From Nocardiopsis quinghaiensis (GTDB lineage Bacteria > Actinomycetota > Actinomycetes > Streptosporangiales > Streptosporangiaceae): a stretch of 64,000 nucleotides of DNA. Made by a program: the position numbers and the translations under genes. Each line of letters starts with the position of its first letter. Positions within the stretch are counted from its first letter, which is position 1. Positions 9,615 to 18,220 of the stretch are shown here, piece after piece. The stretch lies in the NCBI RefSeq assembly GCF_008638365.1, contig NZ_VWVU01000001.1:372001-436000 (forward strand), given 5' to 3'. The notes beneath the pieces were generated by a model. It had not been told where the DNA came from. It searched no databases and saw nothing but the letters and a program-made list of their open reading frames with translations.

Positions 9615-10043
9615 TCAGGTGAGGGCCGCGGCGATGACCAGGCCGATCGCCACGTGCGCGGAGGCGCTCACCCAGGTGGCCGGGTGCGGCTCGTCGTCAC
9701 TGATCATCTGGGAGATCTTGGCGGGGATGAGGAGGTCGATCAGCAGGAACGACAGCGCCATGACGCCCAGGCCGATCAGTCCGTAGACGGCGGTCGAGAG
9801 CAGTCCCGCTCCCAGGCCGATCTCGGAGTCACTGGAGAGGATCGCCGAGGTGACGACGATGGCCGAGCCCAGGGTGTTGGCGGACACGAGCAGCACGGCG
9901 TTGCGGTTGCGGTCCTCCCAGATCAGCTTGTGCAGCTTACCGGGGGTGAGGATGTCGGTGAGCAGGTAGCCCACCACGAGGATGGCGATGCCCACGCCGC
10001 CGTAGGCGAGGGCTGCGAGGGAGTTGAAGAGAATAACGTTCAT
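9615..10043 (-). CDS. DUF350 (YjfL-like) membrane protein
   Basis: A 142-residue integral membrane protein with four hydrophobic segments arranged as an internally repeated pair. The loop LTDILTPGKLHKLIWED in the first half matches LIDLLIPAKISQMISDD in the second, the typical DUF350 duplication. The function of the family is not established. The start is ATG 10043. It lies 65 bp upstream of the aminopropyltransferase gene and 55 bp downstream of the small lipoprotein gene, consistent with one transcript. Confidence 0.82.
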   Translation of the reverse strand: MNVILFNSLAALAYGGVGIAILVVGYLLTDILTPGKLHKLIWEDRNRNAVLLVSANTLGSAIVVTSAILSSDSEIGLGAGLLSTAVYGLIGLGVMALSFLLIDLLIPAKISQMISDDEPHPATWVSASAHVAIGLVIAAALT

Positions 10044-10097
10044 GGTCCTGTCCGCTGGTAGGGGGATTCGTGTCCGAGGGCCGGGAGCGGGCGCGGG

Positions 10098-10403
10098 CTA
10101 CTTGCCGAACCCGCTGCCGCCGCCACGGTAGCTGCTTCCGCTGCTGTCGTTGTGGCTGCTGCTGCCGCTGCCTCCTCCTCCGCCGATGAAGAAGAACCCT
10201 CCTCCGCCGGAGGAGTTGGAGCCTTCGCAGTCGTCATCGTCGTAGCCCTCGATCGCGACGACGTCGTCGTCCGGGCAGTAGTTGTTGTTGTTGCCGCTGC
10301 AGGCACTGAGCAGGATCAGCAGAAGCAGGATGCCGCCGCAGATGACGGCCACCGTGACTATGACGTTCCTGTTGTTGTTCTGGGGTGCCTCGTATGCCTT
10401 CAT
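10098..10403 (-). CDS. Small Gly/Ser/Asp-rich putative lipoprotein
   Basis: A 101-residue protein I cannot assign to a family. Residues 14-34 are hydrophobic and end in a lipobox-like LSAC, making Cys35 a possible lipid anchor. The exported part is low complexity: an Asn and Asp-rich stretch, a GGGGFFFIGGGGG core and a Ser/Gly-rich tail. The start is ATG 10403 with GGAGAG upstream. It overlaps the stop of the DUF2617 gene by 4 bp (ATGA), supporting a real, coupled gene. A plain single-span membrane protein is an alternative to a lipoprotein. Confidence 0.68.
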   Translation of the reverse strand: MKAYEAPQNNNRNVIVTVAVICGGILLLLILLSACSGNNNNYCPDDDVVAIEGYDDDDCEGSNSSGGGGFFFIGGGGGSGSSSHNDSSGSSYRGGGSGFGK

Positions 10404-10933
10404 GGTGCGGTTCTCTCCGGGGTGGGGGGCGTGGTCACGGTCGATGTGGTCGTCACCAGCTCGCCGCTCTGCGGATAGGCGTGCCAGGTGCGCCAGCGGA
10501 GCGGTCCTCCGCGGTCGGGGGCCAGGTGCAGCGCGGTGACCGCCAGGGGATCACCCGGAAAGGCGACGAGGAGGCCGCCGGGGGAATCCGCCACCTCGTG
10601 GTGGAGCCGTTCCACCCGGAGGGCCAGTTCATTGCGCGAAAGGGATTCCACGAGCGAGTCGAAACGGTACCAGTCCAGGTCGGGGCGCTCGACGTTGCCC
10701 GGCAGGCCACCGGGCAGGCCGGGCAGGCAGGCCACGGTCTCCACCAGGGGCGCCCCCGTCCGCTCCGGCGTGACGACCACCTGGTGGGAGGCGCCGAGCA
10801 CGCGCAGTTCGACCCGGGTGCCCCGCGCCCGGACGGCGCGGGTGGCCAGAGGGGCGACCAGCGGGTGGTCCAGGGTCCAGACCAGGTCGGCGGCACTGGT
10901 GTCGACGAAGGGGGCGCTGATGCTCGCGAGCAC
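10400..10933 (-). CDS. DUF2617 family protein
   Basis: A 177-residue soluble protein. Its opening (FVDTSAADLVWTLDHP) and core (RVELRVLGASHQVVV, WYRFDSLVESLSRNEL) resemble the actinobacterial DUF2617 family, which has no known activity. The start is GTG 10933. The gene is 7 bp downstream of the DUF4178 gene and overlaps the next gene by 4 bp, so the three are almost certainly co-transcribed and coupled. The assignment comes from recalled family sequence, not from a search. Confidence 0.72.
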   Translation of the reverse strand: MLASISAPFVDTSAADLVWTLDHPLVAPLATRAVRARGTRVELRVLGASHQVVVTPERTGAPLVETVACLPGLPGGLPGNVERPDLDWYRFDSLVESLSRNELALRVERLHHEVADSPGGLLVAFPGDPLAVTALHLAPDRGGPLRWRTWHAYPQSGELVTTTSTVTTPPTPERTAP

Positions 10934-10940
10934 GTCTCGA

Positions 10941-11546
10941 TCAGCTCCCCGGGAAGATCGTGAAGGTTCCCAGAGCGATCTTGGTCCCGGTGCTGGCCTC
11001 CCAGCGGCCGTGGTCGAAGCGCTCGAAGGACAGCAGCCTGCCGTCGTCGGACTCGAAGTCGGCGTAGTCGACTCCGCCCTGGGCCTTGAGCCCGGTGGTG
11101 CCCTCGGAGCGGTAGGAGCCGGTGCCCTTCTCCTGAAGCCGGTAGACGACGCCCTCCACCTCGACGGACCTGCCCTGGGGGATGATCTCCAGGTCGGGGC
11201 GGCCGGTCCACAGGGCCAGCTCCACGTCTGGGTCCTCCTCCACGGAGATCCAGCGCTTGCCGTCCTCGACCTCCAGGAAGTGCTCCGACCAGGTGGAGCC
11301 GCCCTCGGACAGGCGCAGGGTGCCGCGGATCCAGGTGCGCTCGGTGCCCCAGTCGATCATGTCGCCCGCCTTGAGGGTGCGCGGGTCGCCCGAGGTGTCG
11401 TCACCCTTGTTGGCGAAGGGATCCTGCGGCGGCGCGGGGACCTTGGGGCCGGAGGCCCGGTTCCCGGAGCGCCGCGTGTAGAGCACGACGCCGACCACGA
11501 CGGCGACGATGACGGTGATGAGCAGCAGCACAAGTACGACGGACAA
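10941..11546 (-). CDS. DUF4178 membrane-anchored protein, first gene of the group
   Basis: A 201-residue protein with one N-terminal membrane segment (residues 2-25), a short linker and a beta-rich DUF4178 domain (LKAGDMIDWGTERTWIRGTL, then HFLEVEDGKRWISVEED). The start is TTG 11546 with GAGGA close upstream; no ATG or GTG suits better. It is the promoter-proximal gene of the DUF4178-DUF2617-lipoprotein-DUF350-aminopropyltransferase run. DUF4178 and DUF350 proteins recur with aminopropyltransferases and envelope-stress genes in other bacteria, as I recall, but their biochemical role is not established. Confidence 0.75.
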   Translation of the reverse strand: MSVVLVLLLITVIVAVVVGVVLYTRRSGNRASGPKVPAPPQDPFANKGDDTSGDPRTLKAGDMIDWGTERTWIRGTLRLSEGGSTWSEHFLEVEDGKRWISVEEDPDVELALWTGRPDLEIIPQGRSVEVEGVVYRLQEKGTGSYRSEGTTGLKAQGGVDYADFESDDGRLLSFERFDHGRWEASTGTKIALGTFTIFPGS

Positions 11547-11646
11547 TGTTCCTCGTTTCGCGACGGAGCGTGAGGGCGGATCAGAGGGGTGGCGCGGTCC
11601 TCGCCCGTGCTTGTTCCCCGAGGTCGAACCAGCCTACTGACGGTTT

Positions 11647-11672
11647 GACGCCGATCATGGAAACGAGGTTCC
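11647..11672 (-). promoter_or_regulatory. Candidate ECF-sigma promoter
   Basis: Read on the minus strand, GGAAC (11672-11668) is followed after exactly 17 bp by CGTC (11650-11647). This matches the -35/-10 pattern GGAAC-N16/17-CGTC used by several actinobacterial ECF sigma factors. It lies about 100 bp upstream of the DUF4178 start and points at that group. Short motifs like this arise by chance, so this is only a candidate. Confidence 0.35.
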
Positions 11673-11808
11673 AAAACGGTCCAAACCAGGTCGAATCATG
11701 CCGGATCCAGTCAGGGAAAGACCGTCCGCGGCGGTTTTTGCGGACATCCGGATTCGGGGTCGGGCAGGCTCGCGTCGGAGGTTCGCGCCGAGGGCTCAGG
11801 CCCGGGGT

Positions 11809-12660
11809 TCACGCGTGGGGATCGCCGGTCTCCACCGGGAGGGTGTCGTCACCTCCCCAGCGGCTCCACGAACCCGGGTACAGGCGGGCGCCGGGGTATC
11901 CGGCGTGCTCCAGGGCGAGCAGGTCGTGGCAGGCGGTGACCCCGGACCCGCAGTAGGCGGTGATGGTGTCCGCGGAGTCGGCGCCGAGGGCGGCGAAGCG
12001 TTCACGCAGGATTTCAGGGGCGGCCAGGAACCCGTCACCGTCGAGGTTTCCGACCCACTCCGCGCTGCGGGCGCCCGGCACGTGACCGGGGCGGGCGTCG
12101 ACGGGAGCGGGCCGCTCGCCGGTGTAGCGGCCGCGGGTACGGGCGTCGACCAGCAGGTGTGCCGGGTCGCCGGTCCGGGCCCGGACGCTGTCGGTGTGCA
12201 CGACCCGGTCCTCGGGCCAGGGCACCGGAGTGCGGTGGGCGGGCTCGGGTGTGACGTCGCCCCCCTCCGTCTCCCCGTTCCACGCCTGGACGCCCCCGTC
12301 CAGGAACGCCGCCGGGGTGCCGAGGACGCGCAGCATCCACACGAGGCGGGCGGCGACCGAACCGCCGGCGTCGTCGTAGACGACCACGGAGGCGTCGTCG
12401 CCGATGCCGAGACGGCCGAGCGCGTCCGCGAAGTCGGCCGGGTCGGGCAGCGGGTGGCGGCCGTCCCCGGGGCCGGCCGGCGCGGCGAGATCGGCGTCCA
12501 GGTCGGTGAAGACCGCGCCGGGCGGATGGCCGGCGCGGTGGGCGTCGCGGCCGGAGCGGCCGTCGAGGTACCACCGGGAGTCGACGAGGACGACCTGGTC
12601 CCGGTGTTCGCGGAGCCAGTCGGCCGACACGGCCACCGGAAGGAACAAGGGTTCGGACAT
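11809..12660 (-). CDS. 3-mercaptopyruvate/thiosulfate sulfurtransferase
   Basis: A 283-residue tandem rhodanese protein. An inactive N-terminal rhodanese domain (about 1-125) is followed by a catalytic one (about 150-283). The active-site cysteine is Cys237 in the loop CGSGVT. That loop is typical of mercaptopyruvate sulfurtransferase (SseA type), whereas classical thiosulfate sulfurtransferases usually have CRKGVT. It would transfer sulfane sulfur to an acceptor in the cytoplasm. The start ATG 12660 begins MSEPLFLPV, the common N terminus of this family. It appears monocistronic. Family is certain, donor preference inferred from the loop. Confidence 0.86.
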   Translation of the reverse strand: MSEPLFLPVAVSADWLREHRDQVVLVDSRWYLDGRSGRDAHRAGHPPGAVFTDLDADLAAPAGPGDGRHPLPDPADFADALGRLGIGDDASVVVYDDAGGSVAARLVWMLRVLGTPAAFLDGGVQAWNGETEGGDVTPEPAHRTPVPWPEDRVVHTDSVRARTGDPAHLLVDARTRGRYTGERPAPVDARPGHVPGARSAEWVGNLDGDGFLAAPEILRERFAALGADSADTITAYCGSGVTACHDLLALEHAGYPGARLYPGSWSRWGGDDTLPVETGDPHA

Positions 12661-12688
12661 GGGCCACAGCCTAGTACCGGACCGCTGG

Positions 12689-13126
12689 TCACGGCGTGTC
12701 CGGTCGGCCCCTTTCCATGCGATGGACGCGCAGGATCCACCACAGACCCACGACCGGTAGCACCAGCGGAACGAACAGGTAGCCGCCGCCGAAGTTCGAC
12801 CACACCGTGTCGTCGGGGAACACCCCGGGCAGGACCATGCTGGTCGCGCCCACCACGAGCACCCCGACCAACTCGACACCGCACGAGACGAGGGCGACCA
12901 CGCGCGAGGTGCGTCCGGCCCGGGCCAGACCGACCGCCGCGACCAGGTAGACCACCCCGGCGAGCAGCGACAGGGTGTAGGCCAGGGGCGCCTCGCCGAA
13001 CTTCGTGGCCAGTTGGTAGCCGCCCCTCGCGGTGGCGGCGAGCGCGAACAGCCCGTACACGGCGACGAGGAGCCGTCCGGGGCCGGTGCGCAGGGTCCTG
13101 TCGGTGGACGCGGCGGTCTCAGACAA
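12689..13126 (-). CDS. Small four-helix membrane protein, unknown function
   Basis: A 145-residue protein with about four hydrophobic segments and a basic C-terminal tail (RVHRMERGRPDTP). I do not recognise the family. The apparent start is TTG 13126; no ATG or GTG gives the full first segment. It overlaps the end of the upstream membrane-protein gene by 8 bp, so translation is probably coupled to it. The pair might form one complex, but nothing in the sequence indicates a substrate. Confidence 0.62.
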   Translation of the reverse strand: MSETAASTDRTLRTGPGRLLVAVYGLFALAATARGGYQLATKFGEAPLAYTLSLLAGVVYLVAAVGLARAGRTSRVVALVSCGVELVGVLVVGATSMVLPGVFPDDTVWSNFGGGYLFVPLVLPVVGLWWILRVHRMERGRPDTP

Positions 13127-13481
13127 CGGGGTTCCAGAGCTGTTCGAGCCGGACGAACAGGACGGGCAGGACCAGGCACGCGAAGGCGATCACGGCCGGA
13201 CCCCACCTGCTGCGCTCCATGAAGCCCCACACGGCGCACGCGGGCGGCAGTAGCGCCACGGTGGCCAGGTAGGACACGAACATGGCCGTCTCGGCGGGCC
13301 GGTCGCCGTCGGCCACGGTGACGATGACGGCGCCCACCTGCCCGAGGACGAGGAGCCACAGAAGGCCCATGCCGACGAGGTGGGGGACCACCATGGGCTG
13401 GTCCCGGAAGGTCGAGACGAGGCACCATCCGGCCATCGCCAGTGACGCCACCTGAATCGTCATGGTCAGCCAGTCGACCAC
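13119..13481 (-). CDS. Small membrane protein, unknown function
   Basis: A 120-residue protein with about four hydrophobic segments and short loops. The family is not recognised. The start GTG 13481 has a clear GGAGG 4 bp upstream. It overlaps the following membrane-protein gene by 8 bp and the two appear to be a small operon preceding the sulfurtransferase gene. Confidence 0.65.
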   Translation of the reverse strand: MVDWLTMTIQVASLAMAGWCLVSTFRDQPMVVPHLVGMGLLWLLVLGQVGAVIVTVADGDRPAETAMFVSYLATVALLPPACAVWGFMERSRWGPAVIAFACLVLPVLFVRLEQLWNPVV

Positions 13482-13754
13482 GCCGCCTCCGCTCGCCCGT
13501 CCCTCCGCCCGTGCCGGCGGTTTCTACGACACAGCGTAGTACCCGGTGGTCACCACTTCGTTCCGGCCCTGGCGGGCCACGGGCGCGAGTGGTCGAGAAC
13601 GGCCGGTTCCGGACAGATCCGGCGTGGGGTGGGCATGACCAGGGCGGATCCGTGTCGGATATGGTCCTCCCAGCCGCACGTGTTCCAGCCGGTGCACGGT
13701 TCAGGCCCGCGGCACATCCCCTACGCCATCGTGTACGAGAACCGGAGCACACGC

Positions 13755-14579
13755 GTGTCCTATCCCCAAGATCCCTCCGGCCCACAGCCGCCTCCCTACG
13801 GCGGTCCTCCCGGACCTCCTCCCGGTGGACAGCCCCCCTACGGAGACTTCACCGGCGGGCAGCCGCCCTATGGCGGTCCGACCGGCGGGCAGCCTCCCTA
13901 CGGCGGTCCTCCCGGACCCCCTCCAGGCGGGCAGCCCCCCTACGGCATGCCCCCTGGCGGACAGCCTCCCCACGGCCCGCCCGGGGGACAGCCCCCCTAC
14001 GGTCCGTCGCCCTACGGCCCGCCCCCGAAGAAGGGGATGTCCACCGGTGCCAAGGTCGGTATCGGCGTCGGCGGCTGCCTCGGACTCCTGGTCATCGCGA
14101 TCGTCGTCATCGTGGCCATCGCCTCGTTGTCCGTGAGCGGCGACAGTACGTCGGCCTCCCCGGCGCCCTACGCCACCGAGGAGGAGTTCACCCCGGAGGA
14201 GACCGCCCCGGAGGGCATCACCGAGGACGAGCCCGCGGCCGGACAGGGCGTCAGCATGACCGCCTCCGCGGCGGGCACCACGGGCAGTGCCTTCGACGAC
14301 ACCGTCTACACGGTGCTGGACATCGAGCTCACCAACAACGGCGACGAGGACCTCAACGTCAGCTCGCTGTACTTCACCGCGGTACTCGCCGACGGCACCG
14401 AGCGAAACGACTGGGGAGAGGCCATCCTCGCCGACATCGAGCAGTTCGAGGTCACCAGCCTCACACCCGGCTCCAGCGTCGCCGGGCAGATCGCCGTGGT
14501 GGGCGAGGTCGTGGTCACCGAGGTCCGGTACGACCCGAGCTTCGGAATGGAGGAGCCGATCGTGGCCGTGGTCGAGTAG
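13755..14579 (+). CDS. Proline/glycine/tyrosine-rich membrane protein with DUF4352-like domain
   Basis: A 274-residue protein in three parts. Residues 1-93 are a cytoplasmic tail of repeated [15 protein letters not shown] motifs. A single membrane segment follows (about 98-122). The exterior part has an acidic linker and a beta-sandwich resembling DUF4352 ([19 protein letters not shown], then [16 protein letters not shown]), common in actinobacterial secreted proteins. I chose GTG 13755 because upstream in-frame codons encode unlikely sequence. The repetitive tail is of the kind found in many mycelial actinobacterial membrane proteins. No function can be assigned. It converges on the amidase gene, with a strong terminator between. 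Confidence 0.7.
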   Translation: MSYPQDPSGPQPPPYGGPPGPPPGGQPPYGDFTGGQPPYGGPTGGQPPYGGPPGPPPGGQPPYGMPPGGQPPHGPPGGQPPYGPSPYGPPPKKGMSTGAKVGIGVGGCLGLLVIAIVVIVAIASLSVSGDSTSASPAPYATEEEFTPEETAPEGITEDEPAAGQGVSMTASAAGTTGSAFDDTVYTVLDIELTNNGDEDLNVSSLYFTAVLADGTERNDWGEAILADIEQFEVTSLTPGSSVAGQIAVVGEVVVTEVRYDPSFGMEEPIVAVVE

Positions 14580-14585
14580 CCGGAA

Positions 14586-14632
14586 CGCGGGGGCGCCCGG
14601 CCGTGGGCGGTTCGCGGCCGGGCGCCTCCGCG
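14586..14632. terminator. Bidirectional terminator hairpin
   Basis: An 18-bp stem with one G-U pair (arms 14586-14603 and 14615-14632) and an 11-base loop lies 6 bp after one stop codon and 11 bp from the other. It serves the convergent DUF4352-like and amidase genes. No U tract. Confidence 0.65.
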
Positions 14633-14643
14633 TGTACGGGGCC

Positions 14644-15480
14644 TCAGCCCTCGGGCGGCGCGTGGTCGCCGTCCAGGACGGCGCCGGAGATCTCGGTCCT
14701 CTCCAGGGCGCGCTTGGTGACGGCGGCCTCGACCTGGTCGACCGCGTGGGCGGTCATCTCGTCGCCGTACCCGGCCAGCGCCCGGCTGCCGACGTACTCG
14801 CGGCACAGCCGTACGCCCTCGGCGGTGGCGGGGCCGTAGACGGAGTCGGCCCCGGTCCCGCCCAGGGCGTCACCGAAGCCCGCCCTCCCGATCCTGAGCT
14901 GGAGAAGCTTGACCGCCTCTCCCCTGCTGCCGATGCGCAGTCCGAGCATGTCGTGTACCTCCGTGGTCTCACCGGGGGGCCGTTCGAATGTGCCGTTCCG
15001 GACGAGGGCGTAGGCCCTGTCGCCGGGGCAGGACGTGGGGACGAAGTCGCGGTGGCCGAGTACCGTGCCGGAGGCGGAGATGCCAGGCTCCGTCAGCCAC
15101 CGCCGGAGTTCGCGGACGGCGTCGATCTGCTCGGGCGTGATGGGGTCGGTCGGGCCGGTGGCCAGCGTTACCGAGTAGTGGGTGGTGTTGCCGCCCGGCT
15201 GTGCGGCCTGGGTCTTGTACAGACCCCGGCCTTCCAGGACATATCCGTGCGCACAGGACATAAAGGAATATCCGATACACGTCCATCCACGGGAGGGGCC
15301 CATGTGGAACGCGCGGGTGTTGCGCCAGTAGGTGAGGCAGGCCGAGTGGTCCTTTCCGGCGAGCCCCTGGTCGACGCTGTCGTAGTGGATGACCAGCCCT
15401 GATCTGGGATTGGCGTAGGTGGCCCGGCACGCCGGCCAGCCGAGGTCGGACCGGAACACGTACTTGCTCGGTCGAGGCAT
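14644..15480 (-). CDS. PGRP-type N-acetylmuramoyl-L-alanine amidase with peptidoglycan-binding domain
   Basis: A 278-residue zinc amidase. The N-terminal Amidase_2/PGRP domain (about 20-165) keeps all three expected zinc ligands: His32 (LVIHYDS), His143 (GHRDF) and Cys151 (TSCPGD). Residues 175-250 are a PG_binding_1-like module (LRIGSRGEAVKLLQLRIG, DSVYGPATAEGV). It should cleave the amide between muramic acid and L-alanine. No signal peptide or membrane segment is seen at the start (ATG 15480), which is unusual for a wall enzyme and typical of phage endolysins. No holin or other phage gene is adjacent. It may be a domesticated endolysin or may be released by lysis or a non-classical route. 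Confidence 0.8.
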   Translation of the reverse strand: MPRPSKYVFRSDLGWPACRATYANPRSGLVIHYDSVDQGLAGKDHSACLTYWRNTRAFHMGPSRGWTCIGYSFMSCAHGYVLEGRGLYKTQAAQPGGNTTHYSVTLATGPTDPITPEQIDAVRELRRWLTEPGISASGTVLGHRDFVPTSCPGDRAYALVRNGTFERPPGETTEVHDMLGLRIGSRGEAVKLLQLRIGRAGFGDALGGTGADSVYGPATAEGVRLCREYVGSRALAGYGDEMTAHAVDQVEAAVTKRALERTEISGAVLDGDHAPPEG

Positions 15481-15632
15481 GACCCCATTGTGTCAAGGAG
15501 CCGCTCCGGAGAGTGGCGAACCGACAGAATCCAGTGGAAGTTCCCTGCCTTGGCCCCATGGTGTGGCGGATCCGCCCCGTCCGGCTCCGACTGCGGCACG
15601 ATGGGGGCCGATCCACCCCCGGGAGGTAACCC

Positions 15633-17126
15633 GTGCGCTCCGCACACACCGTCAGCGCCGTCCGCGAGGCCGAGTCCGCGCTCATGGCACGCGTCCCCGA
15701 CGGAACCCTCATGCGCAGGGCCGCGGCCGGGCTCGCCGCGGAGTGCGCCCGGCTCCTGCCCCGCGTGTACGGGGCGCGCGTCGTCCTCCTGGTCGGCGGC
15801 GGCGACAACGGCGGCGACGCCCTGTACGCGGGCGCCAGACTCGCCGCCCGGGGAGCGTCCGTGCACGCCCTGCTCGCGGGGAGGGGCCTCCACCAGGACG
15901 GCGCCGTCGCCCTCCGGGCGGCGGGTGGCCGGACCCGGTGGTTCACCGACGCCGTGACCGACGAGACCGACCTGTTCGACGCCGACCTCATCGTCGACGG
16001 GCTCCTCGGTATCGGCGGGCGCGGGGGACTGCGCGAGCCGCACGCCACCCTGGCCCTGCTCGCCGCGAACGCGCCCGCCCCCGTGGTCGCGGTCGACCTG
16101 CCCAGCGGCGTGGACGCCGACACCGGAGAGGTCTCCGGGCACGCGGTCCGCGCCGACGTCACCGTCACCTTCGGCACCCACAAGCCCGGTCTGTTCGTCG
16201 ATCCGGGCGCTGAGCGCGCGGGCCGGATCCACTTCGTGGACATCGGTCTGGCGCCCGAACTGCCCGGACCCGACCTGATCCGTCCACAGCCTGTGGACAT
16301 CGCCTCGCTCCTGCCGGTCCACGGCGCCGAGACCGACAAGTACCGCAGGGGCGTGCTCGTCGTCCGCGCGGGCTCCGACCGGTACCGGGGCGCCGCCGTC
16401 CTGTGCGTCGGGGGAGCGCTGCGTACCGGGGTCGGGATGGTCCGCTACGGGGGCGGATCGAGCGTCGTCGACCAGGTGCTCTCCCACTGGCCGGAGACCG
16501 TCGTCGGCCTCCTCGACCCGCAGAGCAGCACCGACCTGTCACCCGGGCGGGCCTCCGCCGTCGTCATCGGCTCCGGACGCGGTACGCACCCGGCCAACTC
16601 CGACGAACTCCACGCGGTCCTGGACAGCGACCTGCCCGTCCTCGTCGACGCCGACGGGCTCACCCTGCTCACGGGGGACGGGGGCGCACCGCTGGCCGAA
16701 CTGGTCGGCGAGCGGACGGCGCACACACTGCTCACCCCGCACGCCGGGGAGCTCGCCCGGCTGCTGGAGGTGGACAGGGGCGACGTGGAGGCGCGCCGCC
16801 TGGAGCACGCGGCCCGAGCCCGCGACCGCTTCGGGTGCACCGTCCTGCTCAAGGGATCGACCACGGTGATCGCGCACCCGGGCGCGCCCGTGGTCGTCAA
16901 CCCGACGGGTACGCCGCTGCTGGCCACGGCGGGGTCCGGTGACGTGTTGTCGGGGGCGGTCGGCGCGTTCCTGGCCGCCGGACTGCCCGCTCGCGAGGCC
17001 GCGATGTGCGGTGCCTACGTGCACGGACGCGCCGCCACGCTCGCCCGGAACGGCGCGCCGATCAGCGCGTCCGACCTGCTGGACGCACTGCCTCTCGCGA
17101 TCCAGGAGGTCCACGAGGCCGTCTGA
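15633..17126 (+). CDS. nnrD: Bifunctional NAD(P)H-hydrate epimerase / ADP-dependent dehydratase (NnrD)
   Basis: A 497-residue fused metabolite-repair enzyme. The N-terminal YjeF domain (about 1-215: VVLLVGGGDNGGDALYAGA, VAVDLPSGVDADTGEV) epimerises damaged NAD(P)HX. The C-terminal ribokinase-like domain (about 225-497: LLTPHAGELARLL, LATAGSGDVLSGAVGAFLA) dehydrates S-NAD(P)HX using ADP. Both motif sets look intact. The start GTG 15633 has a perfect GGAGGT 5 bp upstream. In many actinobacteria nnrD sits next to alr or tsaE; here it does not. Confidence 0.9.
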   Translation: MRSAHTVSAVREAESALMARVPDGTLMRRAAAGLAAECARLLPRVYGARVVLLVGGGDNGGDALYAGARLAARGASVHALLAGRGLHQDGAVALRAAGGRTRWFTDAVTDETDLFDADLIVDGLLGIGGRGGLREPHATLALLAANAPAPVVAVDLPSGVDADTGEVSGHAVRADVTVTFGTHKPGLFVDPGAERAGRIHFVDIGLAPELPGPDLIRPQPVDIASLLPVHGAETDKYRRGVLVVRAGSDRYRGAAVLCVGGALRTGVGMVRYGGGSSVVDQVLSHWPETVVGLLDPQSSTDLSPGRASAVVIGSGRGTHPANSDELHAVLDSDLPVLVDADGLTLLTGDGGAPLAELVGERTAHTLLTPHAGELARLLEVDRGDVEARRLEHAARARDRFGCTVLLKGSTTVIAHPGAPVVVNPTGTPLLATAGSGDVLSGAVGAFLAAGLPAREAAMCGAYVHGRAATLARNGAPISASDLLDALPLAIQEVHEAV

Positions 17127-17258
17127 CGTGCGGTGGCGTGCGGTGACGTGCGCCGTGCGGTCCCGGTGCCCCGCCACGGGGACGGGGTGTGGCATGCTGT
17201 TCGCCCCTCCCAGCCAGACGGGCGCCCCCATGCACCTCGCGGACATGCCCGGTGCCGC

Positions 17259-18197
17259 ATGAGCACCGCCGCCACCGCCGTCCTCCTGACCGTCGCCGTG
17301 CTCGGCTTCCTCACCGCCTTCTGCTTAGAAGTCCGGCTCATCGCGCGCGAACGCCGTGTCGGAGTCGGGGCGAACCTGCCCATGCTGGTGCGCGACGCCC
17401 TCACGGCATCCGTCATGCCCTGGTCGCTGGTCCGCTTCTGGGCCGGTTTCGGTGCGGCCGGCACGGTGTCCCTCGTGTTGGCGCATTCCAGCGTGTGGTT
17501 GTCCATGGCCATACCGGGACTGGTCGGTGTTCACCGGTCCCGGAAACCCCTGGACTTCCACCGGCGGGGCCTCGGTCCCAACGGCAGGCCCGATCCGCGG
17601 AACGCGGCCCTTCCCCGCCCGCCCGTGGTGGTGCTGCGCAGCGGGTGGGGCGTGCTCGGCGGAGTGCTCCTGACCCTGCCCCTGCTCGCGCTCACCCATC
17701 GGCTCGGCGCGGTCGAGTTCCCGGAGGAGGGGTTCCTCCGGCAGGCGCTCCTGTTCACGGGGCTCCTCCTGGCGTCCATCGCCCTGCCCGTGGCAGGTGC
17801 CTGGGTGCTCGGCCGGAGCCTGTTCATGTACGTGCGGCTGGAGGGGACCCACGTCCTCACACGGGGCGAGGGCCGTCTTGCGGCCATTCCGGTGGAGCGC
17901 GTCGTGCGGGTCAGCTCCGAGTACGGGTTGCGCGTCCACACCGACGACGGCGGTGAGTACCCGGCCTTCTCCCTGCTCGGCTCCCGGACCGGCAGGTGGA
18001 CCAGCGGTGGGGCCGACCGGCGCCGAGCGGAACGCGTCATCCGTTTCGTGGAGCAGGTACGGCCGGACCTGCCCGAGGGGCTCGCGACCCTTCCCCAGGA
18101 GATGAGGCGCCAGGTGGTGGTGCGTACTGGAAGCGCCATGGGAGTCGGCATGGTGTGGATGGCCTTCGCCTTCCACATGGTCGCTGCGGACCTCTGA
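17259..18197 (+). CDS. Membrane protein of unknown function with a rare TTA codon
   Basis: A 312-residue protein with N-terminal (about 2-22 and 57-85) and central (about 128-190) membrane segments and a C-terminal soluble part (YVRLEGTHVLTRGEGRLAAIPVERVVRV) resembling a PH-like beta fold. The family is not recognised. The start ATG 17259 is the one giving a good first membrane segment; the ribosome binding site is weak. Leu23 is encoded by TTA (17325-17327). This codon is nearly absent from such genomes and is read by the developmentally regulated bldA tRNA in Streptomyces. It lies 132 bp after nnrD and may have its own promoter. Confidence 0.66.
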   Translation: MSTAATAVLLTVAVLGFLTAFCLEVRLIARERRVGVGANLPMLVRDALTASVMPWSLVRFWAGFGAAGTVSLVLAHSSVWLSMAIPGLVGVHRSRKPLDFHRRGLGPNGRPDPRNAALPRPPVVVLRSGWGVLGGVLLTLPLLALTHRLGAVEFPEEGFLRQALLFTGLLLASIALPVAGAWVLGRSLFMYVRLEGTHVLTRGEGRLAAIPVERVVRVSSEYGLRVHTDDGGEYPAFSLLGSRTGRWTSGGADRRRAERVIRFVEQVRPDLPEGLATLPQEMRRQVVVRTGSAMGVGMVWMAFAFHMVAADL

Positions 18198-18220
18198 CGA
18201 CCGGGCGCGCCTTCGGCCGT

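Noticed and set aside
11675..11705. tRNA-like GGTCGAATC sequence
   Set aside because: No cloverleaf stems can be drawn around it, and it lies in a promoter region.
13790..14025. CRISPR-like repeated CCCTACGG units
   Set aside because: Spacing is irregular and in frame with a GGQPPYG protein repeat. There are no unique spacers or cas genes.
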